Assembly: GCF_036350515.1 (NCBI RefSeq)
Contig: NZ_JAZDUE010000012.1
Coordinates: forward strand, 62,001 to 126,000
DNA length: 64,000 bases
Source: Gordonia prachuapensis
GTDB taxonomy: Bacteria; Actinomycetota; Actinomycetes; Mycobacteriales; Mycobacteriaceae
Reading direction: 5' to 3'
Shown: positions 1 through 8,439 of the stretch, piece after piece
How the letters are laid out: each line of letters opens with the position of its first letter
Position numbering within the stretch: position 1 is the stretch's first letter
The notes under the pieces: generated by a model
Told to the model about the DNA's origin: nothing
Seen by the model: only the letters and a program-made list of their open reading frames with translations
Database searches by the model: none
Translations under genes and position numbers: made by a program

Positions 1-498
1 GCGCAGCGCCGAACCGATGCCGGTCTCGTCGATCCAGCGCAGTGAACTGGCGTGCCACAACGAATCCCACACCTGCGAGATGTTGCCCAGACCCGCGAAG
101 GTGTTCTTGATCAGCGGTCGGATACAGGTGATGGCGATGATGACGGTGCCGATCCCAATCCCGGCCGCCATCGGGGCCGTCGAACGCCACCGCAACGGCG
201 GATCGTCGTCAGGGGCCGGCGCGGGTGCCAGGCCGGCGAATCGTCGGCGAGCGAGGATCGCGGCGTAGGCCCATGAGAACAGCAGCGTGACCACCAGCGC
301 GAGCAGCGCGGTGATGATGTTCCACTCGAAACCGATCGCGGAATAGAGCACCGTGAAGACGCTGACGACGGCGAAGGTGATCGGCGGTCCGGCCGCGATG
401 GCGACCGGCCATGGCAGCACCATCCGGCGACCGACCAACGCGCCGGGCACCACCAGCATCAGGGCCGTCACCACGGTGACCCACGCCCCCAGCACCAT
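1..498 (-). CDS. DUF6541-like integral membrane protein, N-terminal fragment (runs off the left edge)
   Basis: An open frame of 166 codons on the minus strand continues past base 1, so only the N-terminus is present. The start is ATG at 498, with GGAGG nine bases upstream. The translation is strongly hydrophobic, with several membrane helices in the first 90 residues, a proline- and aspartate-rich loop, another helix, and then WDSLWHASSLRWI followed by ETG. That last stretch resembles the W-D-x-L-x-H-x-x-x-x-R-x-I-x-x-T-G signature I associate with actinobacterial DUF6541 membrane proteins, which look like glycosyltransferase-type polytopic proteins. No function is known. The family assignment rests on that motif only. 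Confidence 0.6.
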   Translation of the reverse strand, partial: MVLGAWVTVVTALMLVVPGALVGRRMVLPWPVAIAAGPPITFAVVSVFTVLYSAIGFEWNIITALLALVVTLLFSWAYAAILARRRFAGLAPAPAPDDDPPLRWRSTAPMAAGIGIGTVIIAITCIRPLIKNTFAGLGNISQVWDSLWHASSLRWIDETGIGSALR

Positions 499-554
499 CG
501 CCCGCAACCTCCCGCGTCGTGTCGAACCCCGACGAGATTACCGGGCGGCGCCGT

Positions 555-1796
555 CTACGACGTAAGGCGCCGATCCGTCCGATGTCCAGCGACGACGATC
601 GCCAGGCAGACCAGGGCGGCGAGGACGCCCACACCGAACATCATTGGATAGGTGATCGACGGGTACGTCTCGGACAGCCACGCGAGGATGACCGGCACGG
701 CGAAACCGAGATAGGTCACGCTGTAGAACACCGCGGTCAGACCCGCGAGGTTGCGCGGACCCGCGATGCGCTGGACCTCCAGCAATCCCGCGATCATCGC
801 CATGCCGTAGCCACATCCCAGGACGGTTGCCGCGAGCAGCGACATCCAGATCGTGAGCAGGTGGGCGGCGACCGCGGCGAGCGCCATCCCGACCGCGAGC
901 ATGATCAGTGCGAGGACCGGGCCGCGGGCGCGGCCAGGATCGTCGAACCGCCGGCCGAGTGACTGGACACCGAAGCCGGCGCCCAGGCCGAGCACGCAGC
1001 ACAGCGCCGCGAACGCGATCGGTGCGCCGGAGGTGCGCGCCGACATCAGCGCCGGGATCACGGCGTACGCCGACGCCGCGGCGCCGAACACCCACGGAGC
1101 CACCGGGACGACCACCAGCAGGAACCGCCGGTTCGTCGCGCCGCGGACCCGCAGATCGTCGATGAGCCGCCCACGAGACGCCGCGACTTCCCGCGTCTCG
1201 GGCACCCGCTTGAGGGCGACCGTCGCGCCGACTGCCAGCACGATGTTGATCGCGTACGGGGTCACCGTCGGCCACGGGCCCCATTCGGCGACGACGCCCG
1301 CCACACCCGCACCGACGCCGAAACCGGCGGTCAGACTCATCGCCGCGCGGCGGGCGCCGACACCCGCGCGGTCGCCGTTGCGTCGGCTGATCTCGGCGAG
1401 CCAGCTGCCACCGACAGCCATCGCGAGACCGAGCGCGACTCCGCTCGCCACCCGGCCCGCAGTGAGCAAGCCGATCGAGTGGGGCCCGAGTGCCAGCAGC
1501 AATGACCCGAGGGCCGCGAACAGCGGGGCCGGCATCATCAGCAGCTTGCGGCCGTGGCGATCCGAGAGCGGTCCGCCGATCAGCAGCGCGGGGATGATGC
1601 CGAGCACGTAGGTGAACAGCAGACTGTCCACGGCCACCGCGGACAGATTCCCTTCCTGGCGGTACATCACCAGCAGCGGGGTGAACTCGTTGCCGCCCCA
1701 GGCCGCTGTGAACATCGCCGCCGCGACCGGTGTCCAGCTCGTGGCGCGCCCCACGGTTTCGGGAACGGTGGAGTGTTCGGTGACGTCGAGGGTCAT
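555..1796 (-). CDS. Major facilitator superfamily transporter
   Basis: 413 residues with about 12 hydrophobic helices, a normal MFS length. The loop between helices 2 and 3 (residues about 74-86) reads GGPLSDRHGRKLL, the MFS motif A. It is predicted to be a proton-coupled exporter or importer in the cytoplasmic membrane; the substrate cannot be told from sequence. Its ATG overlaps the TGA of the GntR-family regulator (1793-1796), so the two are one translationally coupled operon and the regulator probably controls this transporter. Confidence 0.85.
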   Translation of the reverse strand: MTLDVTEHSTVPETVGRATSWTPVAAAMFTAAWGGNEFTPLLVMYRQEGNLSAVAVDSLLFTYVLGIIPALLIGGPLSDRHGRKLLMMPAPLFAALGSLLLALGPHSIGLLTAGRVASGVALGLAMAVGGSWLAEISRRNGDRAGVGARRAAMSLTAGFGVGAGVAGVVAEWGPWPTVTPYAINIVLAVGATVALKRVPETREVAASRGRLIDDLRVRGATNRRFLLVVVPVAPWVFGAAASAYAVIPALMSARTSGAPIAFAALCCVLGLGAGFGVQSLGRRFDDPGRARGPVLALIMLAVGMALAAVAAHLLTIWMSLLAATVLGCGYGMAMIAGLLEVQRIAGPRNLAGLTAVFYSVTYLGFAVPVILAWLSETYPSITYPMMFGVGVLAALVCLAIVVAGHRTDRRLTS

Positions 1797-2446
1797 GCCG
1801 GAGGTGTCCTTCGCAGGTCGTGCACGGCGGAGAGGTGGGCGGCGAGGGCGTCGGCGAATGCGTCGGCGTCGCCGCGCGCGAGCGCGTCGAGGAGTTCGCG
1901 GTGATCGTCGAGGATCCGCGACGGCACCGCGTCGTCGCGGCGCACGCTGGTCGTCGTCATCCGCCGGTGCCGCTCCCCCAGGCTGACGAAGAAGTCCGCG
2001 AGCAGCGGGTTGTCGCCGGCCGCGACGATCAGCTGATGGAATTCCGCGTCGATGCGGGAGAACTCCGCGACGTCGGCCGGGTCGGTGGCACGGTGGGCCG
2101 CCAGGTTGCGTTCGAGCCGCGCCACGAGCTCATCCCGGGAATCCGCGTCGTCGACGATGACCCGCACCGCGTGCACTTCCAGCAGGGTCCTGGCATCGAC
2201 CACGTCGCGTGCCTCGCGGTCGGAGACCGGAACCACCAGGGCTCCCCGTTTGGGGTAGAGCCGCATCCAGCCCTCGGTCTCCAGTCGGAGGAATGCCTCG
2301 CGGACGGGAGTGCGACTCACATCACACTTCGTGGCGATGTCACCTTCACTGATCAGCTCACCGCCAGGGATCTCGTTTGTGAGAATTTGGCCTTTGACCT
2401 CGCGATATACGCGCTCAGCTGCCGATTCACCGGTTGCCCACGACAT
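1793..2446 (-). CDS. GntR family (FadR/FCD) transcriptional regulator
   Basis: 217 residues from the ATG at 2446. A longer frame exists upstream, but its extra 71 residues are proline- and arginine-rich and unlike the family. The N-terminal winged helix (about residues 9-75) contains EGDIATKCDVSRTPVREAF followed by LRLETEGW, the classic GntR DNA-binding segment. The C-terminal FCD domain keeps the Asp/His metal or ligand site (DAEFH and the later DDHRELL). FCD regulators usually bind small carboxylates and repress adjacent transport or catabolic genes. It is the first gene of a two-gene operon with the MFS transporter. Confidence 0.9.
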   Translation of the reverse strand: MSWATGESAAERVYREVKGQILTNEIPGGELISEGDIATKCDVSRTPVREAFLRLETEGWMRLYPKRGALVVPVSDREARDVVDARTLLEVHAVRVIVDDADSRDELVARLERNLAAHRATDPADVAEFSRIDAEFHQLIVAAGDNPLLADFFVSLGERHRRMTTTSVRRDDAVPSRILDDHRELLDALARGDADAFADALAAHLSAVHDLRRTPPA

Positions 2447-2449
2447 AGA

Positions 2450-2460
2450 TACAAGTTGTA
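2450..2460. promoter_or_regulatory. Candidate operator: inverted repeat TACAA-G-TTGTA
   Basis: A perfect 5-bp inverted repeat with a one-base centre sits four bases upstream of the GntR start codon. Position and symmetry fit an autoregulatory GntR site, but the half-site order is opposite to the usual FCD consensus (TTGT...ACAA), so this is tentative. Confidence 0.3.
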
Positions 2461-2694
2461 CCTTATCGACCCGAGCGATCAATCGGGGGGCACCTTGCCC
2501 GGCTTGCGGAGACGGTGCGACACTGAGCGAGTTCCGCGCCCGGGAAAAACCGTGATCCGGGCCGTGACGGTTCGCTCTAGTGGCGGAGCTCACACCGCTC
2601 CGCTCCCAGGACCGGCAGTTGTAAGGGGCGCCCCACCGTCGTGGCGCCACCGTAGGCACCCGCTGTCCGACGCGGGTAATCCAGGAGGAACACC

Positions 2695-3918
2695 GTGGCC
2701 AGCACGGCAGACAACGTCCCCACCCACCGCCAGGCTCCGTTCAACGAGCCGAATCTCGACGAAGTGCCGATCACCGACGAGGAGATCTTCATGGCACACG
2801 TCGGCGGCAAACTGTCGGTGGAATTGCGTTCGCCCATCGACACCCAGCGCGATCTGTCGATCGCCTACACCCCGGGTGTGGCCCAGGTATCCCGCGCGAT
2901 CGACAACGAGGCGGCACTGGTCAACAAGTACACGTGGACCGATCGGCTGGTGGCCGTCGTCTCCGACGGTTCGGCCGTGCTCGGCCTGGGCGACATCGGC
3001 CCGCGGGCCTCACTGCCGGTGATGGAGGGCAAGTCCGCCCTCTTCCGCACCTTCGCCGGGCTGAACTCGATCCCCATCGTCCTCGACACCCAGGACCCCG
3101 ACGAGATCGTCGAGACACTGGTGCGCATGCGCCCCAGCTTCGGCGCGGTCAACCTCGAGGACATCTCCGCGCCGCGCTGCTTCGAGATCGAGCGCCGGGT
3201 CATCGAGGCGCTCGACTGCCCGGTGATGCACGACGACCAGCACGGCACCGCCATCGTGGTCCTGGCCGCACTCAAGGGCGCCATGGCACTGCAGAAGCGC
3301 GACCTGCGTGACCTCAAGGTCGTCATCTCCGGCGCCGGTGCCGCGGGTGTCGCCTGTGCCAACATCCTGGAACACGCCGGCGTGACCGACGTGGTGGTGC
3401 TGGACTCCAAGGGCATCGTCAGCTTCCACCGCGACGACCTGAGCGAGGTCAAGCAGGAACTGGCCGAGCGCACCAACCCGCGCAGCCTGGCCGGGGGACC
3501 GGCGGAGGCGCTGTCGGGGGCCGATGTGTTCCTCGGTGTGTCGGCAGGCAAGATCGACGAATCGCTGATCGCGTCGATGGCCGACGATTCGATCGTGTTC
3601 GCGCTGTCCAACCCCGATCCGGAGATCCACCCGGAGGTCGCGTCCAAGCACGCCGCGATCGTCGCGACCGGACGCAGCGACTTCCCGAATCAGATCAACA
3701 ACGTGCTCGCCTTCCCCGGCGTTTTCGCAGGCGCCCTCGACGCCGGTGCCCGCCGTATCACCGAGCGCATGAAACTGGCTGCGGCGGAAGCCATCTTCTC
3801 GGTTGTGGCGGACGATCTGCGCGCCGACAAGATCGTGCCGAGCCCGCTCGACGGCCGGGTGGCCCCCGCCGTCGCGGCCGCGGTCGCCGAAGCCGCCAAG
3901 GCCGAGGGCGTCGCCTGA
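2695..3918 (+). CDS. NAD(P)-dependent malic enzyme (malate decarboxylating)
   Basis: 407 residues from a GTG preceded by AGGAGGAA at good spacing. It is the short bacterial malic enzyme that converts L-malate to pyruvate and CO2 with reduction of NAD(P). Visible signatures are YTPGVA, VVSDGSAVLGLGDIGP, MEGKSALF, DDQHGTA for substrate and metal binding, and a Rossmann loop GAGAAGVACANI. There is no phosphotransacetylase-like C-terminal domain, so this is not the long MaeB type. It is monocistronic: divergent from the GntR gene and followed by a large palindrome. Cytosolic, anaplerotic/gluconeogenic. Confidence 0.95.
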   Translation: MASTADNVPTHRQAPFNEPNLDEVPITDEEIFMAHVGGKLSVELRSPIDTQRDLSIAYTPGVAQVSRAIDNEAALVNKYTWTDRLVAVVSDGSAVLGLGDIGPRASLPVMEGKSALFRTFAGLNSIPIVLDTQDPDEIVETLVRMRPSFGAVNLEDISAPRCFEIERRVIEALDCPVMHDDQHGTAIVVLAALKGAMALQKRDLRDLKVVISGAGAAGVACANILEHAGVTDVVVLDSKGIVSFHRDDLSEVKQELAERTNPRSLAGGPAEALSGADVFLGVSAGKIDESLIASMADDSIVFALSNPDPEIHPEVASKHAAIVATGRSDFPNQINNVLAFPGVFAGALDAGARRITERMKLAAAEAIFSVVADDLRADKIVPSPLDGRVAPAVAAAVAEAAKAEGVA

Positions 3919-3931
3919 GTAACTCGCTGCT

Positions 3932-4007
3932 TGACTGAAATCGGCTCTGTCAGGCCGGTCCGAGGGGAATATCCCCTCGGCGACTCCTGACAGGGCCGAT
4001 TTTCGTC
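3932..4007 (+). repeat. 76-bp palindromic repeat element, copy A
   Basis: Starts TGACTGAAATC and ends GATTTTCGTC, with a core hairpin CCGAGGGGA / TCCCCTCGG. The outer arms pair almost completely (AAATCGG... with ...CCGATTT). A copy of identical length lies in inverted orientation at 4873-4948; ungapped identity is 58 of 76. The two bracket one gene. Copy A may also terminate the malic enzyme transcript. Confidence 0.85.
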
Positions 4008-4046
4008 ATCGTGGAGCCGAATCGGTCGCCCGTGCGTCGAAGTCAC

Positions 4047-4892
4047 ATGAGACTCGACCTCACCGACGTCGCTGACGGTGTCTACAGCCGAGCGGAGTTG
4101 CTGGCACTCGACTATGACGATCCGACTCTGCGGCGCCTGGTCCGCAACGGCTTGTTGACTCAGCCGCGCCACGGTTGGTACGCGACTTCGGCAGCCGACC
4201 CCGACTGCGTGGAAGCAGCGCGCCGTGGAGGCTGCCTGAGTTGTGTGTCGGCGCTACGCGCACACGGCTTCTGGCTCCCGCCGGGCTACCACACCCTCCA
4301 TGTGAGGGCGTCACGCCATAGTGGCACCAAGCGTCAGGATTTCTGTCGGTTGCCCGCCGGCCCACTGCCCGTACTCACCTCCATCGACGCGTTTCCGGTC
4401 GCCCTGGCCTGCGCGGCCCAATGCATGTCTGCCGAGGACTGGATCATCACCGCCGATTCGGTGCTCAACAAGTCGGGTATGACCGTCGACGAACTCCGCG
4501 CCGAGATGCCGCAGGTGAGCAAGAAGATCGAGAACATGCTGGCAAAATGCGATCCTCGTTCGCAGTCGGGCACGGAGTCCGCGGTCCGTCTACGCCTTCG
4601 TGCCCTCGGCTTTCACGTCGAGGTTCAACCCGCCATCGTCGCGGTCGGACATGTCGATCTCAAGGTCGGGCGCCTCCTCATCGAGTGCGACAGCAAACTG
4701 CACCACACCAGCCTGGAGAACTACCGCAAGGACAGGCGCCGCGACCGCAAGTCCCTGGGCCAGCAACTGCTCCCCATGCGACTGACCTACGACGACGTGA
4801 TCTACGGGTGGGAGGAAACCCTGGCCGATATCCGGGCGATCACCGATCTCGATCGCCATAGGCTGCCCCGGCGACGAAAATCAGCGTCGTGA
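4047..4892 (+). CDS. AbiEi-like winged-helix plus DUF559 (Vsr/PD-(D/E)XK-like) protein
   Basis: 281 residues from the ATG at 4047; a GTG at 4011 would add 12 residues but begins at the edge of repeat copy A. The N-terminal part (YSRAELLALDY followed by the GLLTQPRHGWYAT segment) matches the helix-turn-helix of AbiEi-type antitoxin-like proteins. The C-terminal part (about residues 175-260) resembles DUF559/Vsr endonucleases, with candidate active-site residues E177, D204, E213 and D215 (the latter two in LLIECDSK). No AbiEii-type partner lies nearby, so a complete toxin-antitoxin pair is not present. The gene sits alone between two inverted copies of a 76-bp palindrome, and its 3' end overlaps copy B. 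Function is unknown. Confidence 0.75.
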   Translation: MRLDLTDVADGVYSRAELLALDYDDPTLRRLVRNGLLTQPRHGWYATSAADPDCVEAARRGGCLSCVSALRAHGFWLPPGYHTLHVRASRHSGTKRQDFCRLPAGPLPVLTSIDAFPVALACAAQCMSAEDWIITADSVLNKSGMTVDELRAEMPQVSKKIENMLAKCDPRSQSGTESAVRLRLRALGFHVEVQPAIVAVGHVDLKVGRLLIECDSKLHHTSLENYRKDRRRDRKSLGQQLLPMRLTYDDVIYGWEETLADIRAITDLDRHRLPRRRKSAS

Positions 4893-4948
4893 GAGGTCTC
4901 CGAGGGGAATATCCCCTCGGAGAGGCCTGAGCACGCAGATTTCAGTCA
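4873..4948 (-). repeat. 76-bp palindromic repeat element, copy B (inverted)
   Basis: Reverse-oriented partner of the element at 3932-4007, same length without gaps. The termini (TGACTGAAATC and GATTTTCGTC) and the central hairpin are conserved; the arm blocks that differ mostly change on both sides so that pairing is kept. It overlaps the 3' ends of both convergent genes: the first three bases of the element are the TGA stop of the PCD/VOC gene. It may serve as a bidirectional terminator. Confidence 0.85.
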
Positions 4949-5614
4949 CTCCCGGCCGCGCCACGTGCACAGACAGATCTCGTTGCCCTCGGCGTCGGCG
5001 AGTACGTACCATTCCGGCGCGAAGTCGTCGGAGACCAGGCTGCCGCCCGCACCGATCGCCGCAGCGATCCGTTCCTCCACCACGTCGTGGGGCACCCACA
5101 GGTCGACGTGCACCCGATTGCGTTCCGGGCGCGGCTCGTCCATCTGCTGGAACCACACCCCGGGCAGGATTCCCGCCGAATCGGAGATGTCCACCGACGT
5201 CTCCTCCGGCTCGTCGTCGTAACCGAGGACCGCCTTCCAGAACGGTCGGATCTTATCGATGTCGAGTGCGTCGATACCGAGTTCGAATCGAGCCGGTGGC
5301 GCCGCCGCGGGTTCGAGGTCCAGGTCACTCGCGATCGCCGAGATCTGATTCGCCAACGCCACATCGGCCTCGGTGAGCCGGTGTGCGCTGTGCGTGGTGA
5401 GCGCGAGGTGGACTGAGCCGTACCGCAGTTCGACGTCGGGATGGTGCCCGGCCGCCTCCGCGGCCTCGATGATCTTGGCGACGAAGTCACCACCCCGCAC
5501 CATGTTCTTGGTGCGAAATGCGGCGTAGACGGTGTCGGCCATCACCCGCCACGGATCGGAGAGCGCCTCGGTCGCCGCGGCAGCGCTGACTGGTGTTCCA
5601 CTGGATCCGGTCAT
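4946..5614 (-). CDS. Pterin-4a-carbinolamine dehydratase-like domain fused to a VOC (glyoxalase-fold) domain
   Basis: 222 residues. The N-terminal about 105 residues carry the PCD pattern: AEAAGHHPDVELRYGSVH, then THSAHRLTEADVALANQI. PCD dehydrates 4a-hydroxytetrahydropterin or acts as a dimerization/coactivator fold. Residues about 110-222 form a VOC module (FELGIDALDIDKIRPFW, VHVDLWVPHD, WYVLADAEGNEICLC) with His/Glu positions typical of a metal site. It is convergent with the DUF559 gene and divergent from the 5660 gene (45-bp gap). No aromatic amino acid hydroxylase is nearby, so the biological substrate is open. Confidence 0.75.
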   Translation of the reverse strand: MTGSSGTPVSAAAATEALSDPWRVMADTVYAAFRTKNMVRGGDFVAKIIEAAEAAGHHPDVELRYGSVHLALTTHSAHRLTEADVALANQISAIASDLDLEPAAAPPARFELGIDALDIDKIRPFWKAVLGYDDEPEETSVDISDSAGILPGVWFQQMDEPRPERNRVHVDLWVPHDVVEERIAAAIGAGGSLVSDDFAPEWYVLADAEGNEICLCTWRGRE

Positions 5615-5659
5615 GACTCGACCCTACGGACGCCGACCGATCCTGGGTACCCTCACGAT

Positions 5660-6259
5660 GTGCTGCTACCGGTGCGGACCGCGCAAGGTGTGGCGGACGG
5701 GTCGATCGACCTGGCCTTCCGCCGGTGGAAGACGCCGCGGGTCAAGCCGGGCTCGACGTTCATCAGCTCTGCCGGGGTCATCGAGATCGTCACCGTCGAC
5801 CCGGCCGACGCCGACGACATCTCCGACGACGACGCACGTCGAGCGGGATTCGCGTCACCTGCGGAGGTGATCTCGAAGCTCCGCAAGAACGACGACCCGA
5901 TCTTCCGGGTCGGGTTGCGATGGGTGGGACCCGACCCCCGGATCGCGCTGCGGGCGGACGCCGACCTCTCCGACGACGATGTGGGCGATCTCGTCACACG
6001 GCTGGACCGCCTGGATGCCCGGGCCTCGTACGGACCGTGGACCCGGGCGACCCTCGACGTCATCGCACGACGCCCGGCGGTCGTGTCCACCGAGCTCGCC
6101 GCCGAACTCGGCAGGGAGCGTGCGGAATTCAAGCTGGACGTGCGCAAGTTGAAGAAGCTCGGACTGACCCACAGCCTGGACGTGGGCTACGAGTTGTCGC
6201 CGCGCGGGAGGGCGTTGCTGCTGCGGCTGGACGACGAGACCTCACGTCCGGATGATTGA
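5660..6259 (+). CDS. ASCH/PUA-like domain hypothetical protein
   Basis: 199 residues from GTG 5660. The open frame extends upstream, but that part overlaps the divergent gene and looks non-coding. The N-terminus (ADGSIDLAFRRWKTPRVKPG, then a hydrophobic VIEIVTV strand) has the look of an ASCH/PUA-like beta-barrel, a family suspected of RNA or nucleotide binding. The C-terminal half (TRATLDVIARRPAVVSTELA through LKKLGLTHSL) resembles a winged helix. Function is not assignable; the ASCH call rests on pattern only. Confidence 0.6.
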   Translation: MLLPVRTAQGVADGSIDLAFRRWKTPRVKPGSTFISSAGVIEIVTVDPADADDISDDDARRAGFASPAEVISKLRKNDDPIFRVGLRWVGPDPRIALRADADLSDDDVGDLVTRLDRLDARASYGPWTRATLDVIARRPAVVSTELAAELGRERAEFKLDVRKLKKLGLTHSLDVGYELSPRGRALLLRLDDETSRPDD

Positions 6260-6340
6260 GCCCGCCCGGCACCGCGCCGGGCCGGTTTGGTCGCTCACCA
6301 CCCCGCTCGCTACACTCGTGTGCGCTGCCGCGCGCAGCAC

Positions 6341-6416
6341 GCCGCCCTAGCTCAGTCGGTAGAGCAATTCACTCGTAATGAATAGGTCAGGGGTTCGATT
6401 CCCCTGGGCGGCTCCA
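6341..6416 (+). tRNA. tRNA-Thr (anticodon CGT), CCA encoded
   Basis: A complete cloverleaf can be drawn. The acceptor arms are GCCGCCC / GGGCGGC, the D-arm lies in TAGCTCAGTCGGTAGAGCA, the anticodon stem is ATTCA / TGAAT with loop CTCGTAA, and the T-arm is AGGGG-TTCGATT-CCCCT. Anticodon CGT reads ACG codons. The discriminator base is T, and the 3' CCA is encoded at 6414-6416. Confidence 0.97.
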
Positions 6417-6489
6417 CCGTGTGCGTGTGGGTCATTCACGCGAAGGACACCCGCCATCCGCGCCCGAGCTTCGCCTAGAGTCGTGCCTC

Positions 6490-6876
6490 GTGAATACGAA
6501 GAAGATCATCGCGGGGGCCCTGATCGGCGGCGCAGCCATCATGGGGATCAGCGTCGGGGCCGGTCACGCAGAAGCGAAGATGGAGCCTGGGCTCTACAAG
6601 CACCAGGGTTACTGGCATCAGTTCCCGATCTTTCCCGAGTCGAATGTGAAGATCGTCGGGGACAAGATGTACTCCGACGTCTACGGGATCACGCCCATGC
6701 AAGGACCGTCGACCATCTTCCCACGCAAGAACGGCGGAACCGTATCCACCGCTGACAACCCGGTCGCGCTGTGGGCGGGTCGTACGGATTACACAAAGAC
6801 GCCGTATGGATATCTGGGAAACACCTACACGTACGGAATCCCGAGCATCGGGTCAACCTTGACCAAGGTCGACTGA
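6490..6876 (+). CDS. Small secreted protein of unknown function
   Basis: 128 residues from GTG 6490 (VNTKKIIAGALIGG...). A Sec signal peptide is evident: positively charged KK, a hydrophobic stretch GALIGGAAIMGISVGAG, then AEA as a likely cleavage site near residue 28. The mature part is about 100 residues, rich in Gly, Tyr, Thr and Pro, with no cysteine and no recognised domain. It lies directly after tRNA-Thr and convergent with the ketopantoate reductase-like gene. The longer frame upstream would start inside the tRNA 3' flank and is rejected. Confidence 0.65.
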   Translation: MNTKKIIAGALIGGAAIMGISVGAGHAEAKMEPGLYKHQGYWHQFPIFPESNVKIVGDKMYSDVYGITPMQGPSTIFPRKNGGTVSTADNPVALWAGRTDYTKTPYGYLGNTYTYGIPSIGSTLTKVD

Positions 6877-6905
6877 ACAGTCCGACACGGCTGCTCTCGG
6901 CGCGA

Positions 6906-7877
6906 CTACAGCGTGCTGATCGCGGCGAGCGCCGCCCGCGGATCCAGGCTGCCCGGCGCAAGCCCCTCGCGGATCAGACGAGCCGTCTCCACGTGGACGA
7001 GTTCGTTCGCCGGAGTCGGAACCCCGTGTAGGCGGCCCAACAGCACGATCTCACCCGTCAGATAGTCGATCTCGCTGTCGGGAGCACCCCGGGCGATGCT
7101 CTGCCAGGTGGAGCTCCCGATGCTGTCCTCACCGCTGTCGCGGCGCACGATCAGGTCGCCGCGTCGTTCGCGGTCGACCGCGTCGCTGACCACGTCGATG
7201 CCCGCGGCGACCAGCACTGCTTCTCCCTCGTCCCGCACGCGCCGCATCAGTTCGGCGGTGGCGTCGCCGTCACGCCGATAGGTGGCGTCGACACCGTTGC
7301 CCAGGTTGAGGACGAGCTTGCGGTACTTCCAGGCCATGATGTCGGCACGCGGCACGGATTCGAACCCGGCCGTTGCGAAGTCCGATGAGATCTCCGCGGC
7401 GACGTCGTCGGTCCCGACCGGGAAGCGGCCGATGTCGAGGATGCCCGGTGTCGCCGACGATCCCTGCACGACCACCCCTGGCTCGAGGTGCAGCGCGGGC
7501 AGCATCACGCAGATCGAGTATGTGTTCGGGAATCGCCGCAGGATCGCGGACTCGTTCGCCACGCCGTTCTGGGCCGACACGATCGGTGTCGTCAGTGGGG
7601 CGTGGGCCTGGAGGTCATCGAGTACGGCCGCCGTGTGCTGGGACTTCACGCAGATCAACACCACGGTGTCGGAGGTCCAGTCGATCTCCGACGCATGCGC
7701 CACCGCCGGGACGGCGAGCGTCTCGGCCCCCTCGGCGAGGTCCAAGGTGAGCCCGCGGTCGCGGATCGCGTCGAGGTGGTCCCCACGGGCGATCAGGGTC
7801 GTCGGAATCCCGGCCCGAAACAGCTGACCGCCGACGACGCCGCCGATCGCGCCGGCCCCGAAGATGACGAAACGCAT
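6906..7877 (-). CDS. Ketopantoate reductase family (PanE/ApbA) oxidoreductase
   Basis: 323 residues from the ATG at 7877; GTG 7883 two codons earlier is also possible. The N-terminal NADP-binding motif is MRFVIFGAGAIGGVVGGQL, followed by VLICVKSQHT and SAQNGVANE, all characteristic of the family. The C-terminal helical domain contains a KYRKLVLNLGNGVDA segment, where the lysine corresponds to the catalytic Lys of PanE. The family reduces 2-dehydropantoate to pantoate, but paralogues such as this one, away from pantothenate genes, often act on other 2-oxoacids. Monocistronic. Confidence 0.85.
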   Translation of the reverse strand: MRFVIFGAGAIGGVVGGQLFRAGIPTTLIARGDHLDAIRDRGLTLDLAEGAETLAVPAVAHASEIDWTSDTVVLICVKSQHTAAVLDDLQAHAPLTTPIVSAQNGVANESAILRRFPNTYSICVMLPALHLEPGVVVQGSSATPGILDIGRFPVGTDDVAAEISSDFATAGFESVPRADIMAWKYRKLVLNLGNGVDATYRRDGDATAELMRRVRDEGEAVLVAAGIDVVSDAVDRERRGDLIVRRDSGEDSIGSSTWQSIARGAPDSEIDYLTGEIVLLGRLHGVPTPANELVHVETARLIREGLAPGSLDPRAALAAISTL

Positions 7878-7958
7878 GGTCACCAGAGTAGGGACACTCG
7901 CCCGAGGGTCGGGGTGTCGGCCGGTCAGGTCACCTGTCGAGGCAACTGGCGTCTGGCG

Positions 7959-8396
7959 TCACGAGCACCCGACCGTCACGGCGTGGACCGTGAACTCGCC
8001 CAGATACACCTGTCCCGTACGCGGTGTCACCTTCCACGGCGTGCGCCCGACGATCTGTGTCTCCGAGCCGTACCTGAAGGTCGACCCATCCGCCCGGCGA
8101 TGGGTGTGGCACGACCCGTTGGTGTACGAGACCAGGCCTTGATAAGCCTTGTGCGGCAACAGCCCCTTGTAGATCATGCAGCCGCTCGGGGCGGTGTTCA
8201 GTGTCTTTCGTGGACCGAAGATGTCCCGAGTCACCAGCGTGACCGGCCCGACGTAGGGTTTGCCGTCCGCCCACGTCGCACACAGCCGCACCGATGGGGG
8301 CGCAGCGGCATCCGCCGAGCCGGCGCCCACCCAGACACCCACCGTCGTCATCGCCGCCACCACGATCATCACGAATCCGACGACCCGCACCCGCAT
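7959..8396 (-). CDS. Secreted hypothetical protein
   Basis: 145 residues with an N-terminal signal peptide (RVRVVGFVMIVVAAMTTVG hydrophobic core, cleavage likely near SADAAA at about residue 31). The mature domain of about 115 residues has four cysteines (LCATWADG, SGCMIYKG, GSCHTH, VGCS), compatible with two disulfides outside the cell. No family is recognised. Transcribed in the same direction as the neighbouring AraC regulator gene. Confidence 0.65.
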   Translation of the reverse strand: MRVRVVGFVMIVVAAMTTVGVWVGAGSADAAAPPSVRLCATWADGKPYVGPVTLVTRDIFGPRKTLNTAPSGCMIYKGLLPHKAYQGLVSYTNGSCHTHRRADGSTFRYGSETQIVGRTPWKVTPRTGQVYLGEFTVHAVTVGCS

Positions 8397-8439
8397 GTGT
8401 TGCTCCGTCCCCCGCGGTCACCAACTGCCAGGATCGAGG

